Assembly: GCA_905221605.1 (NCBI GenBank)
Contig: CAJNDS010002523.1
Location: 406,501-470,500 of the forward strand
Source of the DNA: Symbiodinium natans
Taxonomy: Eukaryota; Sar; Dinophyceae; Suessiales; Symbiodiniaceae
Direction: 5' to 3'
DNA length: 64,000 bases
Part shown: positions 48,791 to 61,165 of the stretch, piece after piece
How positions within the stretch are numbered: position 1 is the stretch's first letter
Layout: the number at the start of each line of letters is the position of its first letter
Notes under the pieces: generated by a model
What the model was told of the DNA's origin: nothing
Databases searched by the model: none
What the model saw: the letters and a program-made list of their open reading frames with translations, nothing else
Program-made: the position numbers and the translations under genes

Positions 48791-50454
48791 TGGAGTGGAC
48801 GTGCGCAGTCGAGTCGGGTGCAGACAAGTGAAGTTCATACAGTTGCTCAAGTGCAATAAGTTTAACAAATGTCGAGTTCAAGTCCGTTAACTCCGCTAAC
48901 TTCAGATGTATTGAAGGCCGATGAAGTGTACACAGCTGACCACAAGTGCATGGCATTCAACTCCACACACTTGAATGCCATGCAGTTCAAGTGCATATAC
49001 ACGTCCAGTACACAAGTGCAGTGTACAAGTGACTATGCAACCATGTAAGTGCATACATTTCTCCAAGTGCATACACTTCGACTGCAGAGAGTCAACTGCA
49101 TGGACTCAACGCACGGCAAATCGATGCTTTCGGGCCATCCCTCTTCTAGTTCAGATTCAGCAGAACTCCAATCCGAGAGGCTGGTGGCGGCTCCTCTGAG
49201 GATGGGGCAACAGAGGCGCGCTTCGGACGGCGCTATTGATGTGCGCCTGCGTGGCGTGCTGCGTGGTTGCAGAGGTATTTTTGCAGCCTGGTACTTGTCA
49301 ACCTATAAGTCTCTTCGGATGTTCTTTGCAGGATTTGCCTTCATGCTTTTCGGATGTGTAACTCGTAAGACAAGCCATCGCCCATGGGATGCCTGTTGAA
49401 CATATGGAGAAGTGTGACGTTAGATTTTTCAATCTTTGCCAGGCACACCTAGTTCTTGTCGCACATCCGCATCAACTGCCTTACCTGGCTTTGTCATGGC
49501 CTCATGCTGTTGTTCTAATGATGTCTGTGTTGGGTCATATCCAGGCGAGAAAACTGCATTTTGTTTGGAGCAGGGCAGGTTCTTGGAGAGCTTACAGAAT
49601 CTCTGCCAAATCTGCCAAGGATTGCTGTGGCTTCTGGCTTTCGCAGAGTTGCTCTGCTCGACCCGCAGCCCCCTGGACCGATCTCGCAGGAACATGAGAG
49701 ATGGAACAACTGGAGCATAGCAGAAGGATTGGTGGCTCGCACCAACAAGTCTTGGTGCAACCTTTAAGAGTGCAATTTGGTCTCAGATAAGGGTCTCTCA
49801 GCGATAAGCTTGGAGCTCCAAGGCTCTTCGAATCTGTGCCGTGGCAAACCTTCGGTGCCGGCCACAGATTTGGGATCACACCGCGCTGTCACAATGGCTT
49901 CCTCAGACCGCATCAAGCCTTTGCGTAGCAGCACAGCAGGTTGCAACCCACTGGGTTACAGAAGTGCCGGGGATGCCTCCGCTGCCTTGGACCTTGAGGC
50001 GAGATCGGGAGATGAGAAAGCCTTGGTATTGCCTTGCCTTTGCCTTTGCCCTTGCCCTTGCCTTTGCTCTTGCCCTTGCCTTTGCCTTAGCCTTGATTTA
50101 GCTTTGCTTTAGCTTTGATTCAATCTGTCTCGCTGTTGGTCTCAAGGCCACAATTCAAGCTTTCTGAATGGGTCAAAAGGGTCAAAAGGGGCCCCCCCAG
50201 ATATCTGCCAACGCTTGAAAGCCTGCTCAAGGTCCACCGCTTCGAGTCGTATGCGAGTCAGCCACACTGGCCTGAGCGGGATGCACTTTGAATGATGCCC
50301 TCTACTTCGAGCTTCTTTCGCGCAAGGGCTCAAGCAGCTCCGTTATTTCCGTTGCATATGTTTCCCCTTGGAACTGCCGAGAAGACAACGCTTTGCTTTA
50401 AAGAGTGCGCCAGGTTGAAGGAGACGGAGCCTGAGAGGCCGCTCTGCAATCCTG
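48791..50454. other. Spacer with small repeats
   Basis: 48840-49090 is rich in CAAGTGCATA and similar phrases. 50030-50120 is a hexamer repeat of the TTGCC(T/C) type. A + frame at 49389-49697 and its minus counterparts show no motif I know. Confidence 0.4.
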
Positions 50455-51133
50455 CGCAAGGGCTGAGTTTTGCCTTCGTTTGTCATATTGTTTGGCGTGC
50501 AGTTTTTTTTAAAGGCTACGCACACCCCACCTTTTCTTCTTGCTGTTGGCTTGGCGACGGTTCAATCCCCAAACGGTCATGCTACATGTTGCTGCCCCGT
50601 CGTATGCAGGCGCAGCGGAAAACAGCCCACACAAAATCACACAAATCAGCCCCGTTCAGCCAAGTTGCAGACTTGCAGACTCTCATAGACTCTCCCTCGC
50701 ACGCGATCTTACGTTCCGTTCACTTGAGGCTCCAGTACAGTTTGCCAACACTCCCATGCCAACCGAATACCGATAACGCAGATGCCAGAGAGCCATGGCT
50801 GTTTATGATGGAGTTGCTGAGCAGCAGCTGCTGATGCCTGCTGATGGCTACGGGTGAGGACATCGCCTAAGAATCATGGACCTCTGTCATGGTAGGCGGG
50901 CCTCGAGAGAACACGCGGGGAGGCACTTTGAAGTCGGCACTTTGAACCTAAGGCTGCTTTGAGCGAGCTGCTTGCAGTGCTCCGAGTCGCCTCAGCCTCC
51001 GTCGCTTCTTGGAGGGTAATGCTGTGATTCCTCGGCTCATCCGGGAGTTGTTTCGGAGATTGGTAGTCGACAGGTAGTCGACTCGTAGTCGGCGTTGTTG
51101 CTTGGAGAGCTTGATGGGCCTGATGCTAGCCGC

Positions 51134-51168
<35 letters not shown>

Positions 51169-51215
51169 GGCTGACAGTTCCGCCTTGCATGAGCCGTCGA
51201 TTGGTCTTCATGTAT
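50455..51215 (+). repeat. Dispersed repeat family B, copy 1
   Basis: Matches 62100-62775 in the same orientation. Shared landmarks in order: TGCCTTCGTTTGTCAT, ATGCAGGCGC, CAGACTCTCCCTCGCAC, AGAGCCATGGCTGTTT, CTGATGGCTACGGG, AAGTCGGCACTTTGAACC, TTGATGGGCCTGATGCT or its variant, a GA microsatellite, and TTGCATGAGCCGT. Substitutions and short indels throughout indicate moderate age. Confidence 0.85.
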
Positions 51216-52137
51216 TCTTTCCTGATGCACTTCAGATCACTCCATGAGAGCGGCCGTAGCGTCTAGCCTCCGGGCCATCATTGCGAGCATCCAGAGGCCG
51301 ATCACCATTCCAGCGCGGACTTGGTCAGCCTTTCCCCTTTGTGCCTTGGTGGATCACCACCTTCGGGCATGTTCCGCTATCCGCTGGGTGGTGTACTTAG
51401 GAGGCGAGGGCTCGACAGCGTTGCATACCAGTGTAAGCGCACCTTGGATGCTTGAACTGTGACAGAGGCCGACTTAATTCGTATTTGGGGCAAGCCGTAC
51501 ACATGCATTGTCCGCAGAAACCTTGCAAAGAATGGACGAAGGCCAGCCAGGAGGACAAAAATCAGACACTATACCGCGATCTCGAGGCGATGTCCTCCTG
51601 AACGCCTTGTTGGTAACGTCCTACGCCTGCTCTGACTGGGACCTGGCCGCCCAGCACTTAGACTGTCGTAGACTACAACGACCAACAGACGAAGCGGACG
51701 AAGCGGAAGTGGCAAAACTGCAAGTGGCCGTTTTCCACACATGAGGCCCGGCGAGCTTCGCACAAGGCTCGGGAAGTGGACATCCAATATTTGAGGAAGT
51801 CGTCATCATGTATCAAACTGTTTCTAACGCAGTCTCCTGCAACATTGTATACTCACCTATGCTCATACGTATGTGCTGAGTACGCGCAACGAGGGAATCT
51901 AAGTGTGGAGACCACTCACCTTTGCAGTTGCTAGCACAAAGGCGGTGCTATGTGGTGCTACAGAGAGGCAGCAACTCTCCTTTTCCTTTTCCCAGTTCTG
52001 AATGCTTGCTCCACTCTGCATATTTCTGAAACCTGCATAACAATGTTTGGTGGCCCAGAGTGGCAATCTGGTGTCAACTTTGAGTTGCACTTGCTGGCTC
52101 TGTGTTGGCGCATTTCCAGCTGAAACGGTCCCGTGAG
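51216..52137. other. Spacer
   Basis: No gene recognised; only short frames on both strands. Confidence 0.4.
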
Positions 52138-54661
52138 TCCATGCCCGGTCACATTGGCCCTACTTGCCAGCGAATACCTTGAGCTTGGCAGGCTCCCATT
52201 CTTGTCACACCGTGGCAGTTGAGCCTAAACTGTCGTGGACCTCCATAGGAGCCAGAGCAGTGTCTGGGATTTAATACCTCCAAGGCGCTGCTTTCGTAAC
52301 CTTTGGAGGCGCTATGCCCGGTTACATTGGCCCTACTTGCCAGCGAATACCTTGAGCTTGGCAGGCTCCCATTCTTGTCACACCGTGGCAGTTGAGCCTA
52401 CCGCAAACTGTCGTGGACCTCCATAGGAGCCAGAGCAGTGTCTGGGATTTAATACCTCCAAGGCGCTGCTTTCGTAACCTTTGGAGGCGCTATGCCCGGT
52501 TACATTGGCCCTACTTGCCAGCGAATACCTTGAGCTTGGCAGGCTCCCATTCTTGTCACACCGTGGCAGTTGAGCCTACCGCAAACTGTCGTGGACCTCC
52601 ATAGGAGCCAGAGCAGTGTCTGGGATTTAATACCTCCAAGGCGCTGCTTTCGTAACCTTTGGAGGCGCTATGCCCGGTTACATTGGCCCTACTTGCCAGC
52701 GAATACCTTGAGCTTGCAGGTTCCCATTCTTGTCACACCGTGGCAGTTGAGCCTACCGCAAACTGTCGTGGACCTCCATAGGAGCCAGAGCAGTGTCTGG
52801 GATTTAATACCTCCAAGGCGCTGCTTTCGTTACCTTTGGAGGCGCTATGCCCGGTTACATTGGCCCTACATGCCAGCGAATACCTTGAGCTTGGCAGGCT
52901 CCCATTCTTGTCACACCGTGGCAGTTGAGCCTACCGCAAACTGTCGTGGACCTCCATAGGAGCCAGAGCAGTGTCTGGGATTTAATACCTCCAAGGCGCT
53001 GCTTTCGTAACCTTTGGAGGCGCTATGCCCGGTTACATTGGCCCTACTTGCCAGCGAATACCTTGAGCTTGCAGGCTCCCATTCTTGTCACACCGTGGCA
53101 GTTGAGCCTAAACTGTCGTGGACCTCCAGAGGAGCCAGAGCAGTGTCTGGGATTTAATACCTCCAAGGCGCTGCTTTCGTAACCTTTGGAGGCGCTATGC
53201 CCGGTTACATTGGCCCTACTTGCCAGCGAATTCCTTGAGCTTGGCAGGCTCCCATTCTTGTCACACCGTGGCAGTTGATCCTACCGCAAACTGCCGTGGA
53301 CCTCCATAGGAGCCAGAGCAGTGTCTGGGATTTAATACCTCCAAGGCGCTGCTTTCGTAACCTTTGGAGGCGCTATGCCCGGTCACATTGCCCTACTTTC
53401 CAGCGAATACTTTGAGCTTGGCAGGCTCCCATTCTTGTCACACCGTGGCAGTTGAGCCTACCGCAAACTGTCGTGGACCTCCATAGGAGCCAGAGCAGTG
53501 TCTGGGAGTTAATACCTCCAAGGCGCTGCTTTCGTAACCTTTGGAGCCGCTATGCCCGGTCACATTGCCCTACTTTCCAGCGAATACCTTGAGCTTGGTA
53601 GGCTCCCATTCTTGTCACACCGTGGCAGTTGAGCCTACCGCAAACTGCCGTGGACCTCCATAGGAGCCAGAGCAGTGTCTGGGATTTAATACCTCCAAGG
53701 CGCTGCTTTCGTAACCTTTGGAGGCGCTATGCCCGGTCACATTGGCCTACTTTCCAGCAAATACCTGAGCTTGGCAGGCTCCCGTTCTTGTCACACCTCC
53801 ATAGGAGCCAGAGCAGTGTCTGGGATTTAATACCTCCAAGGCGCTGCTTTCGTAACCTTTGGAGGCGCTATGCCCGGTCACATTGGCCTACTTTCCAGCG
53901 AATACCTTGAGCTTGGCAGGCTCCCATTCTTGTCACACCGTGGCAGTTGAGCCTACCGCAAACTGTCGTGGACCTCCATAGGAGCCAGAGCAGTGTCTGG
54001 GATCTAATACCTCCAAGGCGCAGCTTTCGTAACCTTTGGAGGCGCTATGCCCGGTCACATTGGCCTACTTTCCAGCGAAAACTTTGAGCTTGGCAGGCTC
54101 CCATTCTTGTCACACCGTGGCAGTTGACCTACCGCAAACTGTCGCGGACCTCCATAGGAGCCAGAGCAGTGTCTGGGATTTAATACCTCCAAGGCGCTGC
54201 TTTCGTAACCTTTGGAGGCGCTATGCCCGGTCACATTGGCCTACTTTCCAGCGAATACCTTGAGCTTGGCAGGCTCGCATTCTTGTCACACCGTGGCAGT
54301 TGAGCCTACCGCAAACTGCCGTGGACCTCCATAGGAGCCAGAGCAGTGTCTGGGATTTAATACCTCCAAGGCGCTGCTTTCGTAACCTTTGGAGGCGCTA
54401 TGCCCGGTCACATGGCCCTACTTTCCAGCGAATACTTTGAGCTTGGCAGGCTCCAGTTCTTGTCACACCATGGCAGTTGAGCCTACCGCAAACTGTCGTG
54501 GACCTCCATAGGGGCCAGAGCAGTGTCTGGGAGTTAATACCTCCAAGGCACAGCTTTCGTAACCTTTGGAGGCGCTATGCCCGGTCACATTGGCCCTACT
54601 TTCCAGCGAATACTTTGAGCTTGGCAGGCTCCCGTTCTTGTCACACCGCTCCAGTTGAGCC
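52138..54661. repeat. 178-bp satellite, about 14 copies
   Basis: The unit runs from ATGCCCGGT(T/C)ACATTGGCC through CTCCCATTCTTGTCACACC, GACCTCCATAGGAGCCAGAG and GGGATTTAATACCTCC to CGTAACCTTTGGAGGCGCT. Early units (to about 53330) carry GTTACATTGGCCCTACTTGCC; later ones carry GTCACATTG(G)CCTACTTTCC, so the array has two subtypes in blocks. One unit near 53790 lacks about 33 bp. Confidence 0.95.
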
Positions 54662-56844
54662 TACTGCCCTTCTTTCGTCGTTTGAATGTGCTTCTTTTGC
54701 TGCAAGAGCGTAGATTGGGCAACCGTTTATGAAATCACGAGTTTTGTAAGAGCTAAGTAGATGTACTAGTACAAACTAGGGACTCTGTGGCCCGTTCCAC
54801 GCGCGGACAGTGAGAACAACAACGAATCAATGGGCAAGCGTATGTGAGATCAATAAGTGCTGTAGGAATCACGTAAATTCGCTTATTCTTATGCAAGCGC
54901 ATGGTTTCGGAGAATTTGTGGCCCATACCAAGTGAAAACACCACAAATGAAAACGATGAAAGCTGTAAAACAAGCACATGTAGTTTTACAAACACAAATT
55001 AACCGGTTGATCGTTATGCTGCTGTTCAATCGGGGACGAGGCTGGAGGCGTCGACTTGAGATGAACTTGGCAGTTGCTTCAGGCTCGCTTTCGCAGACTA
55101 AACGGGTGGGTGATGACCATGATGTGATCCCGTCACATCGCGTACCTCACATAGTACCGGATGTGACTAAGGCCAAGCCCCTGCTCAGGGTGCCAGCACT
55201 TGCGCCCTGTTTGTAGGTAAGGTGCGGTGAATGCAATTTCAACCGCCCGAAAATGTTCTTTGGGAAGGCCGAAGTCCGAATCGGCGCACACATGGAGAAG
55301 GCGATTGCTCAAAGCCTGAGCCTCAAATCGTTCAAGAATCTCGATCGGCAGTGGTCTAGCTGCAGTCTGGCTGCGGCATGTTGGTAGATGAGGTCGCAAG
55401 GGTGTAACTTCATTGCACGCGCCAGCTTGTGAGTTTCTCAGGTTCGATTCGCCGAGCTCCAAGAATCTGCAGCCGCAGGCGCCGTGAACTTGCACATGCA
55501 TGCAAAAGCTTGTTGCGGATGTTTCGCGGACTGTTGCTCCACTTTCTCTGAAACGTCTGCAGCTGGCGGAGGTCCTAGGCGTGCAGGATGTGCAGAACAT
55601 CGACAGCTGAGCCGTCGTCGGTTAATGCAAGTCCGGCCATGGAGAGAGCGGCTAAAGCCCCTCGAATTGGCTGGACCTCCGAAGAGATCCGAACCTGCGG
55701 ACTCCGGATTGTGTCGAAAACTTCGCTCTGATAATGTCCTGTGCCAAGAGCACCTGCATCGCAGAGAGCAACAAGCAAAGGGGGAGAGTTATCGTTTCAA
55801 GCGTCGCAATGTTCAGGCGGCAGCGCCTCCAGCCGCTTATCGAGGCCGTCAACTCAACGCTCGCCTTCCACCGCTGCGTGGCGCATCAGGCCGGGCCGCG
55901 CGGCGACTCTTTGGATGATCTCTGTATTTGAGAATGTTCCGGGTGTTCCTGTCCTCCATGCGGCAGATCAGTGGCTCACATGGCAGTTGCTCGAAGCGCT
56001 AGTGAAGCTGCTGGAACAATCTGGAACAATCCAGAAATCAGAGGCCCAGCTTCCTGGAGCAGTGAAGGCCTGCGCGCAGAAGCCGTAGGGCGCGAGCAGG
56101 GCATAGGCTCCGCGGTTGTTATGCAGATCGGTGTAGCACCTTCCAGCAAATCGCAAAAAAGAGTTTTCAGCGCGCAGCACCTTCCAGCAAATCGCAAGAA
56201 AGCAGTATGGTCCCAAATTCAGGAGCGAAAATCGATGTTGAGCTCAGGCACAGCCAGTGTTTACAGGTGGAGGCAAGGATGCAGGTCCTAACACTTAAGC
56301 AGGTGTAGCCGAGGTTGGTAAAGGTCAGGCAGCGTGCTCTTTCTGATGCAGCCCTGTGCATGGCCCCGCCCCGGATCAAGCACTCAGGTTCAGCGAGCTC
56401 CCTCCTGTTCTCACAGCGCTTTCCTGCAGTATCTTACAGACAGTCTTGCAGTCTTGCCAGTACCAGTCCTTGGAACATCTACTTTTTCCGAAAGTGCTTG
56501 CGGTCTCCTCGGTTCCAGCCGCCGCCAAAGCTGCGTGCGGCAGTTTCCAGTTTCCGGCCTTGTGATCTGAGCCCAATACCTATATCTCCCCTTATTGTAT
56601 GCATTTGTGGATTGAAGCCCAAAGCACCAATGGTGCGTGCTATTGCCAGGTATACAGGTACAGTCAGACCTTTTTCTTTCAGGATTTGGCATTCCAGCTT
56701 GAGAGGCATGCCAAGATGAGAAGGTCAATGTAATGTAAACGCAATGGCATTGCTAGGCCTGCCAGCGGAGGACGGGCCACGAAGAAAGACATGCGGTGAT
56801 TCTGAAAAGGTCCACGGAGCCCTCGTGTTTGCCCAATGTGCTTC

Positions 56845-56858
56845 AGATATACATACAG

Positions 56859-56889
<31 letters not shown>

Positions 56890-56995
56890 TATACATATAC
56901 ATATGCATATACATCATATACATATACCTCTACGTGTACGTATACGTATACGTATACATATATACACACATATATATATATATATATACAGTGCT
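56845..56995. repeat. CA/TA microsatellite
   Basis: Tracts of ACATAC, ACGTAT and ATATAT in series. Confidence 0.95.
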
Positions 56996-57099
56996 CTGAT
57001 GTGGTCTTCCAACCCGCAGGAGCACCGTGGCTCGATGCAGCGCTTTGAGCTCCGAAGTGTCAGGCAAACTTTGGAATTCGTGGCCTCATGCATTTCCCG

Positions 57100-57260
57100 A
57101 AACCCCAAACCCCGAGCCCCCGAACCTGGAAACCCGAAACCCTACATGATCTGTACCCTTCTATTGCCCAGATGCCCAAACCCAACTCGAACCCCTCCCC
57201 CCAAGCCCCAGAACCCTAAACCCCAGAACCCCAATTCTGAGCCCTTACAACCCTAATCGA
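57100..57260. repeat. Degenerate telomere-like tract
   Basis: Many imperfect CCCTAAACCC or CCCAAACCC phrases, for example CGAAACCCTAC at 57136, CAGAACCCTAAACCCCAGAA at 57210 and CAACCCTAATC near 57248. TTTAGGG is the plant-type telomere repeat also reported for dinoflagellates. It may be an old interstitial telomere remnant or simple low-complexity sequence. Confidence 0.35.
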
Positions 57261-58827
57261 AAGCCTGCACCTGGACCCTGGTATCTCTACTGACGGCTGC
57301 AGGGCTTTTCAGCATTTTCGGCTTCTCAGAGCTTTGCAAGGTTTTACATAGAGCAGATTTTTTTGTTTAAGGGTTTGACAGGGGTTTAGAGCCCGGCATG
57401 CCAACAGTGTTGGGGACGCAGAATCTCTTGAAGGTCTCAGCTCCAGGAGGCTTGTTTGCTTAGTGTTTGCTTCTCGCCTTTTCCTCAAAAATCCCGGCCG
57501 AGACCTTTTGGCCTGTAGCCTTTGGGCTTTTGGCCAGGCACGGTGTGGCGAAGCGGGAGCCCCAGCTCAGCTCGCGGGGGTTTATAGGTATTCAGGGCAG
57601 GGTTCAGGGGTTTTGGGTGCCTTGGGGCTACCAGTGCCATAGAGCCCCTTCGTGTGCAATGCGGGCACCAGGTCGCTCCTCGCACAGGCTACAAAAAAGG
57701 CCCCCTGTGATTTAGATTTCTTTCCCCTTTTTGGGTTAGGGTCACAAACTGCGTGCACAACAAACCTTTCGGGACACGAGTGTTTGAAGTATCATCGAAA
57801 GGGGGTCCTTGCTGCTTTGGCTGGCGGGCGAAACTCACGGAGCATGGACTCTGCTTTGGCGGGAGAATGAGGCCGCAGTCCAAATTGTTGCCAGAACGTC
57901 CAGTCAATGCAGTTGAGAAAAGAGCAATGCCACACGTTTTGAGCCCAGCTTGATCTGCAAAACCTGATATCCAGCTCCTCCGCACTGTAGCGCGGACATC
58001 ACGGAGTCGTCGAAGACAGCTATGCACCTTGCCATCCTCCACCAGTACAATGCAACATCCCAGCTGCGGGCAGAATCACCCAAGGTCAGCTAGGGTCCGT
58101 CGCCACTCGTATCGAACGTAAACTTCGGTCTGCACTCTGCGTCCTCGCCTAACGGCACATAAAGAAAAGTACGAGGCATACAAAGCAATTAGAGGTGGCA
58201 CAATCAGTCACTAAAACTGGTTGTCACCCCCTGAGCAGAATCTGATGCGCAATAATGCGAGGAACAGCAACTGAGCATGAGAGGTGTTTCAGAAATGGTG
58301 CTTGCTGCCCATGAGTTTGCTGGCATCAATGCGTTTGTGGTTTGACAGCGGCCACAGCAGGCCAATGAGTGATTTCATGTGCTGTTTTAAGGATTTCTTT
58401 TGACTGATCACCACGCGCGTGCCATGTTAAGATCCAGTCCTTCGCTACTGATCCCAGTCATGACATCCTGCCTATTTCTCTTCGGTGTTTTGGCTCGAGA
58501 GCGGCAGAGACCAGCAACTGCCCAACTTCAGGAGGGACTGTGGAGCGGTATGTCCAATAAGACAGATGCTTGGCTGTGTGGCAGCGCATTGTGGCAATGG
58601 GAGCTGCACTGCTTGTTTCCATGAACCAGCTTGATCACTGGGTGTGACTCCCAAGTCGGTTTTGCAATGTGATTGAGTAGCTTCAGTCGGCCCACCCATT
58701 GACGATGAGGTATGACTATGAGTATGCATGGATGGTTTGACAATGCTTGACTTGTGTGTTGACTTCTGTCATACGTGAACAAGTCGGTGTTCACTGCCTT
58801 CCAGTACTGAATACTGAGGAGAGCAGC

Positions 58828-61012
58828 ATGAAGATGGTGGTTGCAGGTGCGGCAGCTGCCGTTGCAGCAAGCTCTGTGTCTCAGGCAGGGCTCTGGGAAA
58901 AATTGATGTCGCTAGGCCGTGAGGCATGTGGAGGCTTGTTTGAAAAGTTTATCAGCACAGCAAATTCGTGATGTCGCGTGATGCTCGCGTGACCGCAGGC
59001 TTTTGTGGCATCGCCTGCTCCCCGAGCATCCCCAATCCAAGCAGAGGCACTGTTGCAGTCAAGGCTGGAAGTTCAGCTGATGCATTGCCCTGCCAATATC
59101 GCTCCCATTTGCAAGTCTTTGGTGGCACAGCTGATAGCGATTCTGCATGTGACTCCTGGTACTCGCCGTGAAACTTCCAGAAGTTGCTTCTAAAATGTTC
59201 TTGACCACGTCGGTCCAAGTCGTGTACTTCGTAAAGCAAGCATGCAGAAGTCCCAGTTGTGGGGGTATTCTTTTATTCCTCATGTGGCAGGAGTGCTCCT
59301 TCCTCCCGTCAGGGTTCAGGCTTTGGTGCAGCAACCCTCGCTGTTGGTGCTGTCGCTGCTGTGGGTGGCCGTGGGTTGTTGTTGCAGCGTCGAGCCACCG
59401 CCGTGAAGAAGAAGGGCGTGCGAGTGGTTGAGGGCAAGGAGAAACATCGGGAAACGCTGAGCTAAAGCTGATGAATTGTGCAATTTGGTATGTAGCTCGA
59501 AAGGGTTGAGATATGTTGAACGCGCTTCGAGGGCAGGCTCGACTGTAAGTTGAGCTTGACGATGCTAGGCGAAGCATGTGAGCCTTTAGAAGTGTTTGAT
59601 GTTTGCTTACCACAGCAGCCGGCCTCGCAGCAGAGCCCTCGAAGTGCAGGAGATCCCCTGGAATCTCTTCAGCCCGAAGGCTCCGTATCAGGGCAGCTGC
59701 ATCAGCAAGGAGACCATCACCAGCAAGACGCCACTGGTGAACTGGGAAACTTGCCACGTCATCATGGACCACGGTGGCAAGGTGCCATACATTGAGGGAC
59801 AATCCATTGGAATCATCGCCCCGGGTCCTGACAAGAAGGGTGAGACTCCTGCAAAGATCCGTTTGTACTCCATTGCATCCTCAGCACCGGGGGATGACGA
59901 GACCAGCAAGACTGTGTCTTTGGTGGTGAAGCGGGTTGTTGAGGTCGCTGGCAAGGGCTGGTGCGAATACTCCAATGTCCCCAAGGGTAAGGACCCTGAA
60001 TTCCCTGATGCCGAGAAGGTGTACCGTGGTGTTTGCTCGAGCCACATTTGTGACATGAATGCTGGAGATGATGTGATGATCACCGGCCCAACAGGAGCAG
60101 AGATGCTTCTGCCAGAGGACCCCGAGGCCAACATGATTTTTATGGCCACGGGTACCGGCATTGCTCCATTCCGCTCTCACTTGCGCTATCTCTTCCACGA
60201 CAGAGTTTCCAGGGGCAAGTTCAAGGGCGTTGCATGGCTGTTCCTTGGCGTGCCTTACTCCGAGTCCTTGCTCTACGATGAGGAGTGGAAGGAGATGCAG
60301 GCCGAGTTTCCGGATCAGTTCCGCTATGACTATGCCATCTCTGGCGAGGAGAAGAGCGACAAAAACAAGATCAATGGCCACTTGGACTTGGACATTGGAC
60401 TCCAGATGACTTGTAATACTGATATACGGAAGTGTACTTGCCGGTATCGATGAATCATAGTAGAACGACACTTGCATCCCCTCCTTTCAATGTGGGCCTT
60501 GATTATGTTAGCAAATAATTGAGTCATGTGTGTTTGCATGCCCTAAATTGTTGTTTCAGATGTCACTAGCTGGGGTCCCCGAGGGGAGATGTGGGTCCAG
60601 CACAAGATGATGGAGCACGCCGACGATCTCTGGGATCTGGTTAAGGAGTCTCCGCTGTACCATTGCGCAGCAAGGCTCTAAAGTATCCTTCAATCATCTG
60701 GGGCCCTACCCGTTGTGTCGGGCAGCTCTTGCCTGGTGCTGCCGTGCATCATGCTGCAGCCTTGTCACCAGGATCCCAAGACCCACGTGTACATGTGCGG
60801 CCTGAAGGGCATGGAAAGCGGCTTTGCAGAGTGCTTCCAGGAGTGCACCTGAAGCTACATGCCCTTGTGCCAGGATGGGGTAGCTTCTCCCGCGTGATAA
60901 CCATAGCGATCGGGGGAAGTAGCCTTGCAGGAGCGTGTCGAGGCTGAGGGCATGGTCTATACAGAGTTCTTGAAGGGGATGAAGAAGGCCAAGCGCCACG
61001 TGGCAAGATTCG
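58828..61012 (+). CDS. petH: Plastid ferredoxin-NADP+ reductase
   Basis: Transfers electrons from photosystem I-reduced ferredoxin to NADP+, FAD-bound, in the plastid stroma. Exons: 58828-58889 (MKMVVAGAAAAVAASSVSQA, signal-peptide-like), 59291-59426 (transit region with a hydrophobic ATLAVGAVAAVGG stretch, ending KKKGVRV), 59650-60376, 60584-60645, 60772-60840 and 60931 to about 61012. Exon 3 holds the FAD domain: GGKVPYIEGQSIGI, RLYSIASSAPGDD and the flavin-phosphate motif GVCSSHICD, then the NADP-domain loop GTGIAPFRSHL and WLFLGVPYSESLLYD. Exons 4 to 6 give GEMWVQHKM, THVYMCGLKGME and MVYTEFLKGMKKAKRHV. The usual C-terminal aromatic residue was not located: after KKAKRHV the frame runs into AT microsatellite, so a last small exon is missing or the end is altered. 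Exon 2 ends at a GT donor, exons 1 and 3 at GC, exons 4 and 5 at GA. The bipartite leader fits import into a secondary plastid. Confidence 0.9.
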
Positions 61013-61049
61013 GCGAGTGTCATGGATCTTTTTTTTGGGTGCTCGTTAA

Positions 61050-61122
61050 ATGGATATATATAAATACAAATATAAATATAGATGAAAAATAAATAACAGC
61101 AAATAAATAAGTAAATAAATAC

Positions 61123-61162
<40 letters not shown>

Positions 61163-61165
61163 ATG
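61050..61165. repeat. AT microsatellite
   Basis: AAATA and AT runs directly after the last recognised reductase exon. Confidence 0.95.

Larger units (their letters stand above)
54662..58827. other. Spacer upstream of the reductase gene
   Basis: No named gene. Frames at 55484-55918 and 55741-56088 on + overlap each other and neither shows a motif. 56130-56200 carries GCACCTTCCAGCAAATCGCAA twice. The microsatellite and telomere-like tract are listed separately. Confidence 0.4.

Noticed and set aside
55435-55460. tRNA T-loop-like GGTTCGATTC
   Set aside because: Flanking bases do not form the T stem, and no A box lies upstream at the right distance.
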